Positions 16,560 to 24,314 of a stretch of 64,000 bases of DNA are shown piece by piece. Origin of the DNA: Isoptericola sp042668085. Its GTDB lineage: Bacteria; Actinomycetota; Actinomycetes; Actinomycetales; Cellulomonadaceae. The stretch lies in assembly GCF_042668085.1 (NCBI RefSeq), contig NZ_JBHVBO010000001.1:1-64000 (forward strand), given 5' to 3'. Position 1 is the stretch's first letter, and every line of letters starts with the position of its first letter. The translations under genes and the position numbers were made by a program. Under the pieces are notes generated by a model that was not told the origin of the DNA, did not search any database, and saw nothing but the letters and a program-made list of their open reading frames with translations.

Positions 16560-17477
16560 ATGAAGCACGCACACACCCACATGTCCCCGTCCCAACCGGC
16601 CAGGGCTCGCTCGGGCCGCGCGAAGGGGCGCCACTCCAAGGGCCGGCACGCCAGCCCTCCGGTCGCCGCCAATCGCACCACCCGCCGTATGGGCCGCCGC
16701 CTGCCCATCGGGCCCGGCATCGGCCTCGCCCTCGCGGTGACCGCCACGACGTCGTTCACCGTCGCGACCGCCGACAGCGACACCAGCCGCCGGGCCTCGG
16801 CAACAGAGCGCACGACGACCGAGCGGTCCTCAACGGCCGCAGCGGCTCATCTCGACGAGGCCTCGGTGGCCCCGCGGGTCGTGGTCGATCGTTCGGCGAA
16901 GATCTCCCGCAACGACAACCGCCCGGAGCGCATCAAGATCACTCCTGCACCCGAACCCGAGCCGGAGCCCCGCCGCGGGCAGAGCACCAGAGCGAACTCA
17001 GCGCCCGAGCCGGAGTCTGAGGAGGAGCCGGAGTCGGCCCTCGCGGGTTGTGACGGCGATGCCTCCGGGGCAGGGTCCAACGGGCAGGTTCCGTCCAGCG
17101 AGCTGTGCGACCTGTGGGACGGACAGACGCACGTGCGCGCCGACGCGGCCGTCACGTTGGCCGAGCTCAACGCCGCCTACACCGCCCGCTTCGGTGAAGC
17201 GATGTGCATCACCGACGGGTACCGCTCCTACGACCAGCAGGTCGCCGTGAAGGCCGAGAAGGGCTACCTCGCGGCAACCCCCGGAACTTCCAACCACGGA
17301 TGGGGGCTGGCGGTCGACCTGTGCCCCGAGACGTACGCCGGAGAACGCTACTCCTGGCTCGCCGAGAACGCCCCGGCCTTCGGGTGGGACAACCCGCCGT
17401 GGGCCCGGCCCGGAGGCTCGAAGTACGAGCCGTGGCACTGGGAGCTGACCGAAGAAGTGGCCGAGGTCGAGTACTGA
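16560..17477 (+). CDS. M15-family D-alanyl-D-alanine carboxypeptidase (VanY-like)
   Basis: A 305-residue exported metallopeptidase. A His/Arg-rich N-terminus with a hydrophobic segment (GIGLALAVTATTSFTVA) is followed by a Pro/Glu linker like that of the upstream hydrolase. The M15 domain has zinc ligands in SNHGWGLAVDL (His and Asp) and EPWHWEL (His, with the catalytic Glu nearby). It should trim D-Ala from peptidoglycan stem peptides. The ATG at 16560 follows AAGGA by five bases; an upstream ATG at 16524 has no such site. It probably partners the riboswitch-controlled NlpC/P60 enzyme. Confidence 0.87.
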   Translation: MKHAHTHMSPSQPARARSGRAKGRHSKGRHASPPVAANRTTRRMGRRLPIGPGIGLALAVTATTSFTVATADSDTSRRASATERTTTERSSTAAAAHLDEASVAPRVVVDRSAKISRNDNRPERIKITPAPEPEPEPRRGQSTRANSAPEPESEEEPESALAGCDGDASGAGSNGQVPSSELCDLWDGQTHVRADAAVTLAELNAAYTARFGEAMCITDGYRSYDQQVAVKAEKGYLAATPGTSNHGWGLAVDLCPETYAGERYSWLAENAPAFGWDNPPWARPGGSKYEPWHWELTEEVAEVEY

Positions 17478-17533
17478 CCCACGTGCGCACGATCGAAGCC
17501 CACCCCGCCTTGGCAGTGCGCGATCGACCCGAC

Positions 17534-17569
17534 AAGGGCTGTGTCGCGAGGTCCCGCGACACAGCCCTT
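17534..17569. terminator. Strong 15-bp hairpin, probably bidirectional
   Basis: AAGGGCTGTGTCGCG (17534-17548) pairs without mismatch with 17555-17569 around a six-base loop. It sits between the convergent VanY-like gene and the copper ATPase, and could stop transcription from both sides. Confidence 0.75.
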
Positions 17570-17630
17570 CGGGCAGCGGGCGGATCGCGGCGCTCACCTG
17601 CGTCGCGCTTGGCGTCCGCGCCCGCATGGC

Positions 17631-19871
17631 TCAGCGCGCGACCACCCGTTGCGACCCCGCCGACGCCGGTGTTGACTGCGGCGCGCCCCGGCGTGCGGCG
17701 GCGGCGGAGGCTGCGGGACTGAGGTCGAGGCGCCGTAGCAGCTGGGCATTCGCCGCCACCACTATCGTCGAGAGCGACATCAGGATCGCGCCCACCTCCA
17801 TGGGCAGGACGAACCCGATGGGAGCCAGCACGCCGGCGGCCAGTGGCACGGCAGCGATGTTGTACCCGGCGGCCCACCACAGGTTCTGCTTCATCTTGCG
17901 ATAGCCGGCCCGCGACAGCTCGATGACCGACAGTACGGAGCGTGGGTCGTCCGACGCCAGGATGACACCGGCCGAGGCGATGGCGACGTCGGTGCCGGCG
18001 CCGATGGCGATTCCGACGTCGGCCTGGGCGAGCGCGGGTGCGTCGTTCACGCCGTCGCCGACCATGGCAACGGTGCGGCCCTGTTGTTGCAGCTCGAGGA
18101 CCTTCTCGCTCTTGTTCTCGGGGCGCACGCCCGCGAACACCTGGTCGATGCCCAGCTCCGCGGCGACGCTACGGGCCACTGGTTCGGCGTCACCGGTGAT
18201 CATGACCGCGTGGATGCCGAGCAAGTGCAGAGCGTCCACGGCTTCGCGCGATTCCTGACGCACCTCGTCGGCCAGGGCCAGCGCGCCGGCGACCTGCCCG
18301 TCGACCAGGACGTGCAGCACGATGGAGCCCTCCCGCGACCACTCACCGGCCTGCTGAAGCGGGTCATTGTTGTGCTCGGCGAGCAGGTTCGGGCCGCCGA
18401 CCGCGACGTTGCGGCCCTCGATGGTGGCAGACACGCCCACAGCCGTGGAGGCGCTGAAGTCAGACGCCTGCGGCACACGAAGCCCGCGCCGCTGGGCGGC
18501 GTCCACGATGGCTCGAGCGAGCGGATGCTGACTATCTGCCTCGGCCGCGGCCGCGCGGGCGATGAGGTCGTCCTCGGTCCCCTCGACGGCGACGGCGTCG
18601 TGGACCACCGGCTCGCCCTTGGTCAGGGTGCCCGTCTTGTCGAACAGCACGGCGTCTACGGTGCGCATGCGTTCCAGCGCGCCGCGGTCCTTGACCAGCA
18701 CGCCACCGCGCGCCGCGCGCTCGGTCGAGATCGACACGACCAGAGGGATCGCCAGCCCCAGCGCGTGCGGGCACGCGATCACCAGCACCGTGATCGCTCG
18801 GACCACGGCCAGGTCGGGGCTGCCGACCAGGCTCCAGACGACGACCGTGATGACGGCGGCGAGCAGGGCGAACCAGAACAGCCAGCCGGCGGCCTTGTCC
18901 GCCAGCAGCTGGGCTCGGGTGGTCGAGGACTGGGCCTCGGCGACCAGGCGCTGGATCCCTGCGAGGGCGGTGTCCTCGCCCACCGCCGTCACCCGCACGC
19001 GCACGGCGTTATCGGTGGCGACCGTGCCCGCTACGACCGGGTCCCCGACCTCCCGCACCACGGGCCGTGACTCGCCGGTGATCATCGACTCGTCGACACT
19101 CGCGCTGCCCTCGACGATCTGCCCGTCGGCCGGAACCCGCCCGCCGGGGCGGACGATCACCACGTCGTCGAGCTCCAGCTGGGCCGGCGCGACGGTGATC
19201 ACCTGGTCGCCGTCGACCTTCTCCGCCTCGTCGGGCAGGAGCGCGGCCAGGGAGTCGAGCGCCGAGGAGGTCTGCGCGAGGGACCGCATCTCCAGCCAGT
19301 GGCCCAGCAGCATGATCACGACCAGCAGCGCCAGCTCCCACCAGAAGTCCAGCTCGTGGGAGAGGATCCCTAGCGTCGCCCCCCATGAGGCCAGGAACGC
19401 GACCGTGATCGCCATCCCGATCAGGAGCATCATCCCGGGCTTGCGCCCGCGCACCTCGGAGACCGCGCCGGTCAGGAACGGCCATCCGCCCCACAGGTAG
19501 ATCGCCGTGCCCAGGACGGGAGACACCGCCGCCAGGCCGGGAATGTTCGGGAGCCGGTATCCGAGCAGGCCCGCGAACATGCCGCTGAGCAGCACCGTCG
19601 GTACTGCAAGGATGAGCATGATCCAGAACAGTCGCCGGAACATCGCCACGTGGTCCATACCGTGACCGGCGTGCCCCGCGTGGCCGCTCGACCCGCCGTG
19701 GCCGCCCTCGTGGTCTGCGTGCTCCCGGTGGTCCGCCGGCTGAGGGTGATCGGGGTGGCCCTCATCGGACGGTCGAGGTACCCCTACGTGTTCATTGCGA
19801 TTCGGCGGATCCGACCGACCTTCACCATGGTGGGCAGGCTCGTGCGCGTGGTCTGGGCGGGGGGCGGTCAT
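17631..19871 (-). CDS. copB: Copper-translocating P1B-type ATPase, CopB class
   Basis: A 746-residue heavy-metal ATPase. The N-terminus (1-75) is His-rich in place of a CxxC domain. The ion-binding motif in TM6 is CPH (367-369), characteristic of CopB/P1B-3 pumps rather than CPC. All catalytic motifs are present: TGES (265-268), DKTGT (411-415), SQHPLARAI, and VGDGVNDAP near 625. It should expel copper (possibly Ag). An Ala-rich C-terminal tail closes the chain. It faces the VanY-like gene across a strong hairpin; two copper-operator-like dyads lie upstream. Confidence 0.94.
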   Translation of the reverse strand: MTAPRPDHAHEPAHHGEGRSDPPNRNEHVGVPRPSDEGHPDHPQPADHREHADHEGGHGGSSGHAGHAGHGMDHVAMFRRLFWIMLILAVPTVLLSGMFAGLLGYRLPNIPGLAAVSPVLGTAIYLWGGWPFLTGAVSEVRGRKPGMMLLIGMAITVAFLASWGATLGILSHELDFWWELALLVVIMLLGHWLEMRSLAQTSSALDSLAALLPDEAEKVDGDQVITVAPAQLELDDVVIVRPGGRVPADGQIVEGSASVDESMITGESRPVVREVGDPVVAGTVATDNAVRVRVTAVGEDTALAGIQRLVAEAQSSTTRAQLLADKAAGWLFWFALLAAVITVVVWSLVGSPDLAVVRAITVLVIACPHALGLAIPLVVSISTERAARGGVLVKDRGALERMRTVDAVLFDKTGTLTKGEPVVHDAVAVEGTEDDLIARAAAAEADSQHPLARAIVDAAQRRGLRVPQASDFSASTAVGVSATIEGRNVAVGGPNLLAEHNNDPLQQAGEWSREGSIVLHVLVDGQVAGALALADEVRQESREAVDALHLLGIHAVMITGDAEPVARSVAAELGIDQVFAGVRPENKSEKVLELQQQGRTVAMVGDGVNDAPALAQADVGIAIGAGTDVAIASAGVILASDDPRSVLSVIELSRAGYRKMKQNLWWAAGYNIAAVPLAAGVLAPIGFVLPMEVGAILMSLSTIVVAANAQLLRRLDLSPAASAAAARRGAPQSTPASAGSQRVVAR

Positions 19872-20028
19872 CGCGTTCCCTTCCTCGATCTACCGCATAC
19901 CCTTCCCGGGTATTTGCGGGTCCGCAAGGGCTGGCGCGCCCGGGGACTGGCGGGATCAGCTGTGCGGTCGCGATCACCACCAGAGCCACTAGGGCTCCGC
20001 GCTGGGTCACCGACTGGTTCTTGGCCAC
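19822..20028 (-). CDS. Possible small protein or leader upstream of copB
   Basis: A 68-codon frame starting with GTG at 20028, behind a GGGAGG-like ribosome site. It encodes a basic start and a hydrophobic stretch (GALVALVVIATAQLIPPV), like a signal peptide. It runs into the copB coding region in another frame, and a copper-operator-like dyad lies inside it. It may be a remnant of a secreted protein or a regulatory leader. No family is recognised. Confidence 0.2.
   Translation of the reverse strand: MAKNQSVTQRGALVALVVIATAQLIPPVPGRASPCGPANTREGYAVDRGRERDDRPPPRPRARACPPW
19897..19913. promoter_or_regulatory. Copper-operator-like dyad before copB
   Basis: ATACCC-TTCCC-GGGTAT lies 26 bases upstream of the copB start, and outer CCGCA/TGCGG bases extend the symmetry. 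GGGTAT half sites are typical of CsoR-type copper repressors. No CsoR gene is in the window. Confidence 0.45.
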
Positions 20029-20134
20029 GCCTACCCTCCCGTTCGCAGCACACGGGCCGCGTCGTCGTCCCAGACCGCCGCCAGCCCGTCGGGTCCGACC
20101 AGGGCAGCACGCGGGCAGCACGGCGAGCGGCTAG

Positions 20135-20147
20135 ACCCCATAGGGGT
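20135..20147. promoter_or_regulatory. CsoR-like box
   Basis: ACCCCATAGGGGT closely follows the CsoR operator pattern (C-tract, A/T centre, G-tract). It probably governs minus-strand transcription towards copB, about 260 bases away. Confidence 0.5.
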
Positions 20148-20303
20148 ATCGAGTGGAGCAGCGCCGACCACCTCGTCTGCGTCTCCCTACAAGCGCTGCT
20201 GGCCGCTCAAAACTGACCGTTTCTGACACGGCCGCACCGCGTGCTCGAGGTGTGGTCTGCACCGTTAGCTGGCGGGGTTCTGTGGGTGGTATGTGGCGGT
20301 CAG
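20148..20303. other. Junction between the copper genes and the transposition module
   Basis: No gene is seen. It holds the third 17-bp motif (20210-20226), and GTCAG-TTAG-CTGAC (20296-20309) overlaps the tniB stop. A reverse-complement TGTCAG string at the motif resembles Tn5053-type ends but faces away from the tni genes. Confidence 0.35.
20210..20226 (+). repeat. 17-bp motif, copy 3 of 3
   Basis: AAACTGACCGTTTCTGA, same orientation as the copies at 6180 and 12874, located at the edge of the transposition module. Confidence 0.6.
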
Positions 20304-21122
20304 TTAGCTGACGCCGATGACCAGGGTGCTGGCGGCGGCTTCGATGACGTCGTCGGTGATGGTGTCGAGCTCGTTGATCTTCAGGATGCGCTCGACCTGG
20401 GGGAAGAGGCGTTCCAGGAGCCGGAAGTTCCCGCGAGTGATGCGGGCGATGGCGGCGATGGCTTGGGCGTCGGTGAAGTCCGCGGGGTCGAGCGTCTTGC
20501 CGAGGGTGACCCAGTGCCGTTGCAGGACGAAGAGCAGTTCGTCATTGCCGAGCGGTCGGTATTGGTGGGCGAATCCGACGCGGCTGTAGAACTGTGGGTA
20601 GTGGCTGAACTGTTTCTCCAGGCCGGGCATGCCGATGAGGATGAGGGCGATGTTGTCGCGGTCGTAGCGGTCGCGCAGGAGTTCCAGAGCCGTGGCGCGG
20701 AGTCGTTCGGACTCATCGACGATGATCAGTTGCACGTAGTTCTCGAAGTGTCGCTTGCGTGACGTCACTATCGGGCCCTGCCCGACGGGGTGCAGGTGCT
20801 GCTCGATGCAGATGTTGGTGCGGGTGACGACCTCGTGGAGCTCCTCCTGCAAGGTCCGTGGGGTGGTCAGGACGCTGGGGGTGTAGAGCACGGTTCGGCT
20901 CTTGGCCAGCGCGGCGTAGACATTCGCGTCATCCTCGGTGCGAGGGCCCCAATCGGTCAGCAGGTCGTTGGTTTGGTCCCAGCGGGCGTAGCGGCGCGCG
21001 GACAGGGTCTTGCCCACGCCGGCGGGCCCGAAGCACAGGCCGATGGTGTGGCCGCGGCGTACGGCGTTGGCGAACTCGGTGAAGCGGCGGTGTTCCTTGG
21101 TCACGATGAAGCGCTGGTTCAC
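20304..21122 (-). CDS. tniB: AAA+ ATPase of a Tn5053/Tn7-like transposon (TniB/TnsC-like)
   Basis: A 272-residue ATPase that would activate the TniA transposase and choose target DNA. Walker A is GPAGVGKT (32-39), Walker B QLIIVDESE (131-139), and a sensor-type region LILIGMPGLEKQF lies near 161-173. It begins with GTG at 21122, sharing GTGA with the transposase stop. It is similar to TniB of Tn402/Tn5053 and to IstB-like helpers, but the Mu-type transposase next to it favours TniB. Confidence 0.85.
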   Translation of the reverse strand: MNQRFIVTKEHRRFTEFANAVRRGHTIGLCFGPAGVGKTLSARRYARWDQTNDLLTDWGPRTEDDANVYAALAKSRTVLYTPSVLTTPRTLQEELHEVVTRTNICIEQHLHPVGQGPIVTSRKRHFENYVQLIIVDESERLRATALELLRDRYDRDNIALILIGMPGLEKQFSHYPQFYSRVGFAHQYRPLGNDELLFVLQRHWVTLGKTLDPADFTDAQAIAAIARITRGNFRLLERLFPQVERILKINELDTITDDVIEAAASTLVIGVS

Positions 21123-22513
21123 CTCAGGTCCTCCTTGTAGACCTTCAACTTCCGTCGCGGCGCCGGCGGCGCCTTGGCCGGTGGGGTCGGGGAGGTGTGG
21201 GTGGCCACGACGGCGATGCGTTCGTTGATTCCTTCGCGGAGGGCGCGGCGGCGGGCGTTGCGGGCGGCTTGAATCTCTTTGAGGCTGACCTTCTGGCCGT
21301 GGTGGTCCTGGTTGACGGCCTTGCAGATGAACTCCTCGTGGTCGAAGACGCGGATCTCGGTGATGTCCCTGGGGTCGTAGCGGATGAGGACCGATCGGCC
21401 GACGTAGCCGGCCAGGGTCGGGGAGATGTAGCGCAGGCCCTGGAAGCGGATGCCGTCGCGGCGCACGATCCTGGTCTTGGCCACGGTCAGCAGCAGCCCG
21501 TCGAGGTCCTCGAGGCTCTCGGGCATGCGCGGCAGCCAACCGTCCCCGATCCACGCAGCGCGTGGTGAGGTGCCGATCTCGCTGTGGGGCCGGTCGTTGT
21601 AAGTGGTGACGAACGATTCCAGGGCGGTGTCGAGCTCTGCCAGTGACAGCTTCGGCGTGGGCCAGGGGTGCCCCCTGGTGATGTGTCCGGCGAGATCTGC
21701 CAGGAGCTCGGTGTTGACGGTGCCGAAGAACCTCTCGACCTTCCCGCGGCCCTGCGGGCGAGCGACGGTGGAGTGGACCAGCCGGATGTGCAGATCTACG
21801 GCGGTGGCGGTGAGCTGGTGGCTGATGAAGTCGCTGCCGTGGTCGACGTAGAGCACGTCGGGGATGCCGCACATCGGCCAGGCGAGGTCGGTCTTGTGCC
21901 AGATCGCCTGCCGCAGCGCCAAGGCCGTGTTCATCGCTGAGGGTGCGCCGAGGAAGACGGTGTAGCCGCAGATCGCCCGGGAGTGGTCATCGATGATCGC
22001 GGTCAGCCACGGCCGGGCAGGTTTTCCGTCGGTGCCCACCACGAGGATGTCGAGCATGGTGTGGTCGGCCTGCCACATCGCGTTGGGGTGCTCGGCACGC
22101 CGGCGCAGCGCCAGCTCGTACTTGTCGCGATATGACGCCGGCCCTTCCAGGGCGAGGGTGACCATGCCCGGGTCGAGGTCGGCGACGATCGCGCGCACCA
22201 CGCCATAGGAGGGCACCGGCCACCCCTGCTCCTCGCAGATGGCACTGACCTTGCGGTGGATCGTGATGATCGCCGGGCGCGGCTTGCTCAACGCCAGCCC
22301 TTCGACCAACGACACGAGCTCGGCGGGCAGGCGATGGCTACCGGCATCAGCGCGCCTCCGCGTTCCGAGACCCGTATACCCCTCGGTGCGGAAGCGGGCG
22401 TGCCAGCGCTCCAGCGTGCGCAGCCCGACACCGGTGTCCCGGGCCAGCGCGGCGAGCGGGATCTGGTCCTCGACATGAAGCCTGAGGATTTGCCAGCGCT
22501 CGGCCGCGTCCAT
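21119..22513 (-). CDS. tniA: Mu-type DDE transposase (TniA/TnsB-like)
   Basis: A 464-residue transposase. An N-terminal helix-turn-helix region lies at about 1-60. The DDE catalytic domain has D150 (WQADHTMLD), D224 (LYVDHGSDF) and E260 (GRGKVERFFG), with 35 residues between the last two. A Mu-type beta-barrel follows at about 330-400. The Pro/Lys-rich C-terminal tail ends in LKVYKEDL, likely the ATPase contact. All catalytic residues are present and the frame is intact, so it may be functional. It starts three bases after the resolvase stop. Confidence 0.88.
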   Translation of the reverse strand: MDAAERWQILRLHVEDQIPLAALARDTGVGLRTLERWHARFRTEGYTGLGTRRRADAGSHRLPAELVSLVEGLALSKPRPAIITIHRKVSAICEEQGWPVPSYGVVRAIVADLDPGMVTLALEGPASYRDKYELALRRRAEHPNAMWQADHTMLDILVVGTDGKPARPWLTAIIDDHSRAICGYTVFLGAPSAMNTALALRQAIWHKTDLAWPMCGIPDVLYVDHGSDFISHQLTATAVDLHIRLVHSTVARPQGRGKVERFFGTVNTELLADLAGHITRGHPWPTPKLSLAELDTALESFVTTYNDRPHSEIGTSPRAAWIGDGWLPRMPESLEDLDGLLLTVAKTRIVRRDGIRFQGLRYISPTLAGYVGRSVLIRYDPRDITEIRVFDHEEFICKAVNQDHHGQKVSLKEIQAARNARRRALREGINERIAVVATHTSPTPPAKAPPAPRRKLKVYKEDLR

Positions 22514-22516
22514 GAC

Positions 22517-23116
22517 CTACACGGCGCTTCTCGACTGCCTTGGTTGCACCATTGGGGCGCTGTTGCGGTTCAGAGCACGGTAGATGGTGGCGCGGCTGAC
22601 GCCCAGCACCGCACCGATCTGCGCCACCGTCATCTCGTTCTGCTCATACATCCGCCTCGCCGCCTTGACCTGATCCGGCGACAGGGCGGGCGGTCGCCCG
22701 CCTTTGCGGCCACAGGCCCGGGCGGCGGCCAGTCCTGCGTGGGTGCGCTCACGGATCAGGTCGCGCTCGAACTCGGCCAACGCGGCGAAGACATGGAACA
22801 CCAGCCGCCCACCCGAGGAGGTGGTGTCGATCGTCTCCTGCAGGGAGCGGAACCCCACGCCGCGCTCGGACAGGATCTGCAGCTGGTCGATGAGGTGCCG
22901 GATTGAGCGACCCAGCCGGTCCAGCCGCCACACCACCAGCGTGTCCCCCGGGCGCAGCTGGTCCATCAGCTTCTCCAGCTCGGGCCGGTGGTCCAGGGAG
23001 CCCGAGATCGTGTCGACGAAGACCCGGTAGCACCCGGCGGCGGTGAGCGCATCGATCTGCAGTGCGGCGTGTTGATCGGTCGTCGACACACGCGCATAGC
23101 CCAGCAGATGCCCCAT
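22517..23116 (-). CDS. tniR: Serine resolvase (TniR/Tn3-type)
   Basis: A 199-residue small serine recombinase. It has the catalytic serine in GYARVSTTDQ (S10), the RLDRLGRS and EFERDLIRERT motifs, and a C-terminal helix-turn-helix (MTVAQIGAVLGVSRATIYRAL). It would resolve transposition cointegrates at the res-like repeats just upstream. The ATG at 23116 gives the standard resolvase N-terminus MGHLLGYARVS. It is the first gene of a resolvase-tniA-tniB operon. Confidence 0.92.
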   Translation of the reverse strand: MGHLLGYARVSTTDQHAALQIDALTAAGCYRVFVDTISGSLDHRPELEKLMDQLRPGDTLVVWRLDRLGRSIRHLIDQLQILSERGVGFRSLQETIDTTSSGGRLVFHVFAALAEFERDLIRERTHAGLAAARACGRKGGRPPALSPDQVKAARRMYEQNEMTVAQIGAVLGVSRATIYRALNRNSAPMVQPRQSRSAV

Positions 23117-23130
23117 GGCGTTGACTGTAG

Positions 23131-23205
23131 CGATACTCATCCAGCACGGGAAGTATCGAGCCATAGAATCCGGCACTGAGTTTCGTTACAAACGCTATGG
23201 ATCGA
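23131..23205. promoter_or_regulatory. res-like site: two inverted repeats upstream of the resolvase
   Basis: CGATACT (23131-23137) and AGTATCG (23152-23158) make a 28-bp dyad. TCGAGCCATAG (23156-23166) and CTATGGATCGA (23195-23205) make a second dyad with one mismatch. Paired dyads directly upstream of a resolvase gene are the expected layout of res subsites, which also autoregulate the promoter. Confidence 0.6.
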
Positions 23206-23846
23206 GAACCGCGAAGTGTCAAGCATCCTGAGGAGTACGGCAGCCCTCGTCGTCGTTGTAGCGGAATCGTTCGTTTACGGGACGACAGGCCGTCCCATAT
23301 GACGCACCGTCACCGGACAACCCTTCTCGGGCGGTCTTGCGAACATTCGGGCGTGGGTTTCCGCCGATGACCTGCACCGCCTCCGCAACGGGTTCCTCCT
23401 ACGGGACGGACAACTGGACCGACCGCAACCGCTGCGAGGGCGGACCACTGAGCGTTAGGGGGTCCCGTCCGGCTCCGATGCCCTCTCCAGGCTTCGGACC
23501 GCTGCCAGGCGGTGGAGCTCAGACCGTCGGATGAGGAGTGCGGCAACGGGCGCCCGCGATCGCGCTGGCGGCGTGATGATTGGTCGTCATTCGCGCCCTT
23601 GTTCCTTCGCGCACCATCCGACGATGTTCGCCGCGGCCGGCGGCGTGCCCGCGTTGCGGGCGGAGTCGTTCAGTCGCGAGCGATGCGAAGGGCGACCCAG
23701 AGCGCGCACCTTCGGCAGATGTAGGCCGGTTCGCTCCCGAGTGCGTGGAGCGACCTTCGTGGCCGCTGGCGGCCGCAGCACGAGCATCGTTGCTGGGTGT
23801 CATCGGCCATGTCGCGATGGTGCCACGGGCCGGTGACCTTCGCGGG
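23206..23846. other. 641-bp stretch without a recognisable gene
   Basis: Only short frames occur. One plus-strand frame (about 23338-23457) reads LANIRAWVSADDLHRLRNGF before a stop and could be the tail of a lost protein. The stretch separates the transposition module from the mercury operon and may contain the unseen transposon end. Confidence 0.35.
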
Positions 23847-24245
23847 TCACAGGTAGCGGCAGACGTCCTCGGGGGAGCATGTGGCCGGGTCGCCGGTGGT
23901 GGCGTGCTCGCGCAGGATGGCGATCGTGGTGCGTAGCTGCGCGAGCTCGGCGAGCTGCCGGTCGATGACCGCGAGGCGGGTGTCGAGCAGGTCGGTGACG
24001 TGCTGGCAGGGGGCCTGGCCCCGGTCTCGGATGGCCAGCACCTGGCCGATCTGGGCCAGGGTCAGCCCGGCGGCTTGGCCCCGGCGGATGAAGTGCAGCC
24101 GGTCGAGCACCTCGGGGCCGTAGTCCCGGTACCCCGCCGGGCTGCGGTCGGGGTCGGGGAGGAGTCCGACGTCCTCGTAGTACCGCAGGGTCTTAGCTGT
24201 CGTGCCCGACGCCTGAGCCACCTCACCGATCCGCATGCCACTCAT
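23847..24245 (-). CDS. merR: MerR-family mercury-type regulator
   Basis: A 132-residue activator. A winged helix at the N-terminus (MRIGEVAQASGTTAKTLRYYE) is followed by a long dimerisation helix and a C-terminal metal loop. Cysteines C80 (QAPCQHV), C123 and C129 (TCSPEDVC) occupy positions comparable to the three Hg(II) ligands of MerR, and C80 argues against a Cu(I)-type CueR. It is divergent from merA with a 69-base gap that contains a perfect palindrome, so it should bind there, repress itself and activate merA when Hg(II) is present. Confidence 0.85.
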   Translation of the reverse strand: MSGMRIGEVAQASGTTAKTLRYYEDVGLLPDPDRSPAGYRDYGPEVLDRLHFIRRGQAAGLTLAQIGQVLAIRDRGQAPCQHVTDLLDTRLAVIDRQLAELAQLRTTIAILREHATTGDPATCSPEDVCRYL

Positions 24246-24251
24246 TCTGCC

Positions 24252-24283
24252 TTGACCTTCCAGTGCACTGGAAGGTCGATCCT
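24252..24283 (+). promoter_or_regulatory. MerR-type promoter of merA
   Basis: TTGACC (24252-24257) is separated by 19-20 bases from GATCCT (24278-24283), the over-long spacer typical of MerR-activated promoters. A perfect 24-bp palindrome (24254-24277, half site GACCTTCCAGTG) fills the spacer. Confidence 0.8.
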
Positions 24284-24314
24284 GGTCCTGAGGCGCGGCA
24301 ACAAGGGAGGACTT

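Noticed and set aside
16559..16800. Alternative frame with many His/Pro codons before the VanY-like gene
   Set aside because: The frame with a ribosome site at 16550 and a proper hydrophobic segment explains the region.
20208..20229. TGTCAG end as the left terminus of the Tni transposon
   Set aside because: Its polarity places the element interior to the left, away from the tni genes, and no inverted partner was found to the right, so I list it only as a repeated motif.
23440..23470. CACTGAGCGTTAGGGGG resembling a Tn3-family inverted repeat
   Set aside because: Only about 11 bases match and no Tn3-type transposase or second end is visible.
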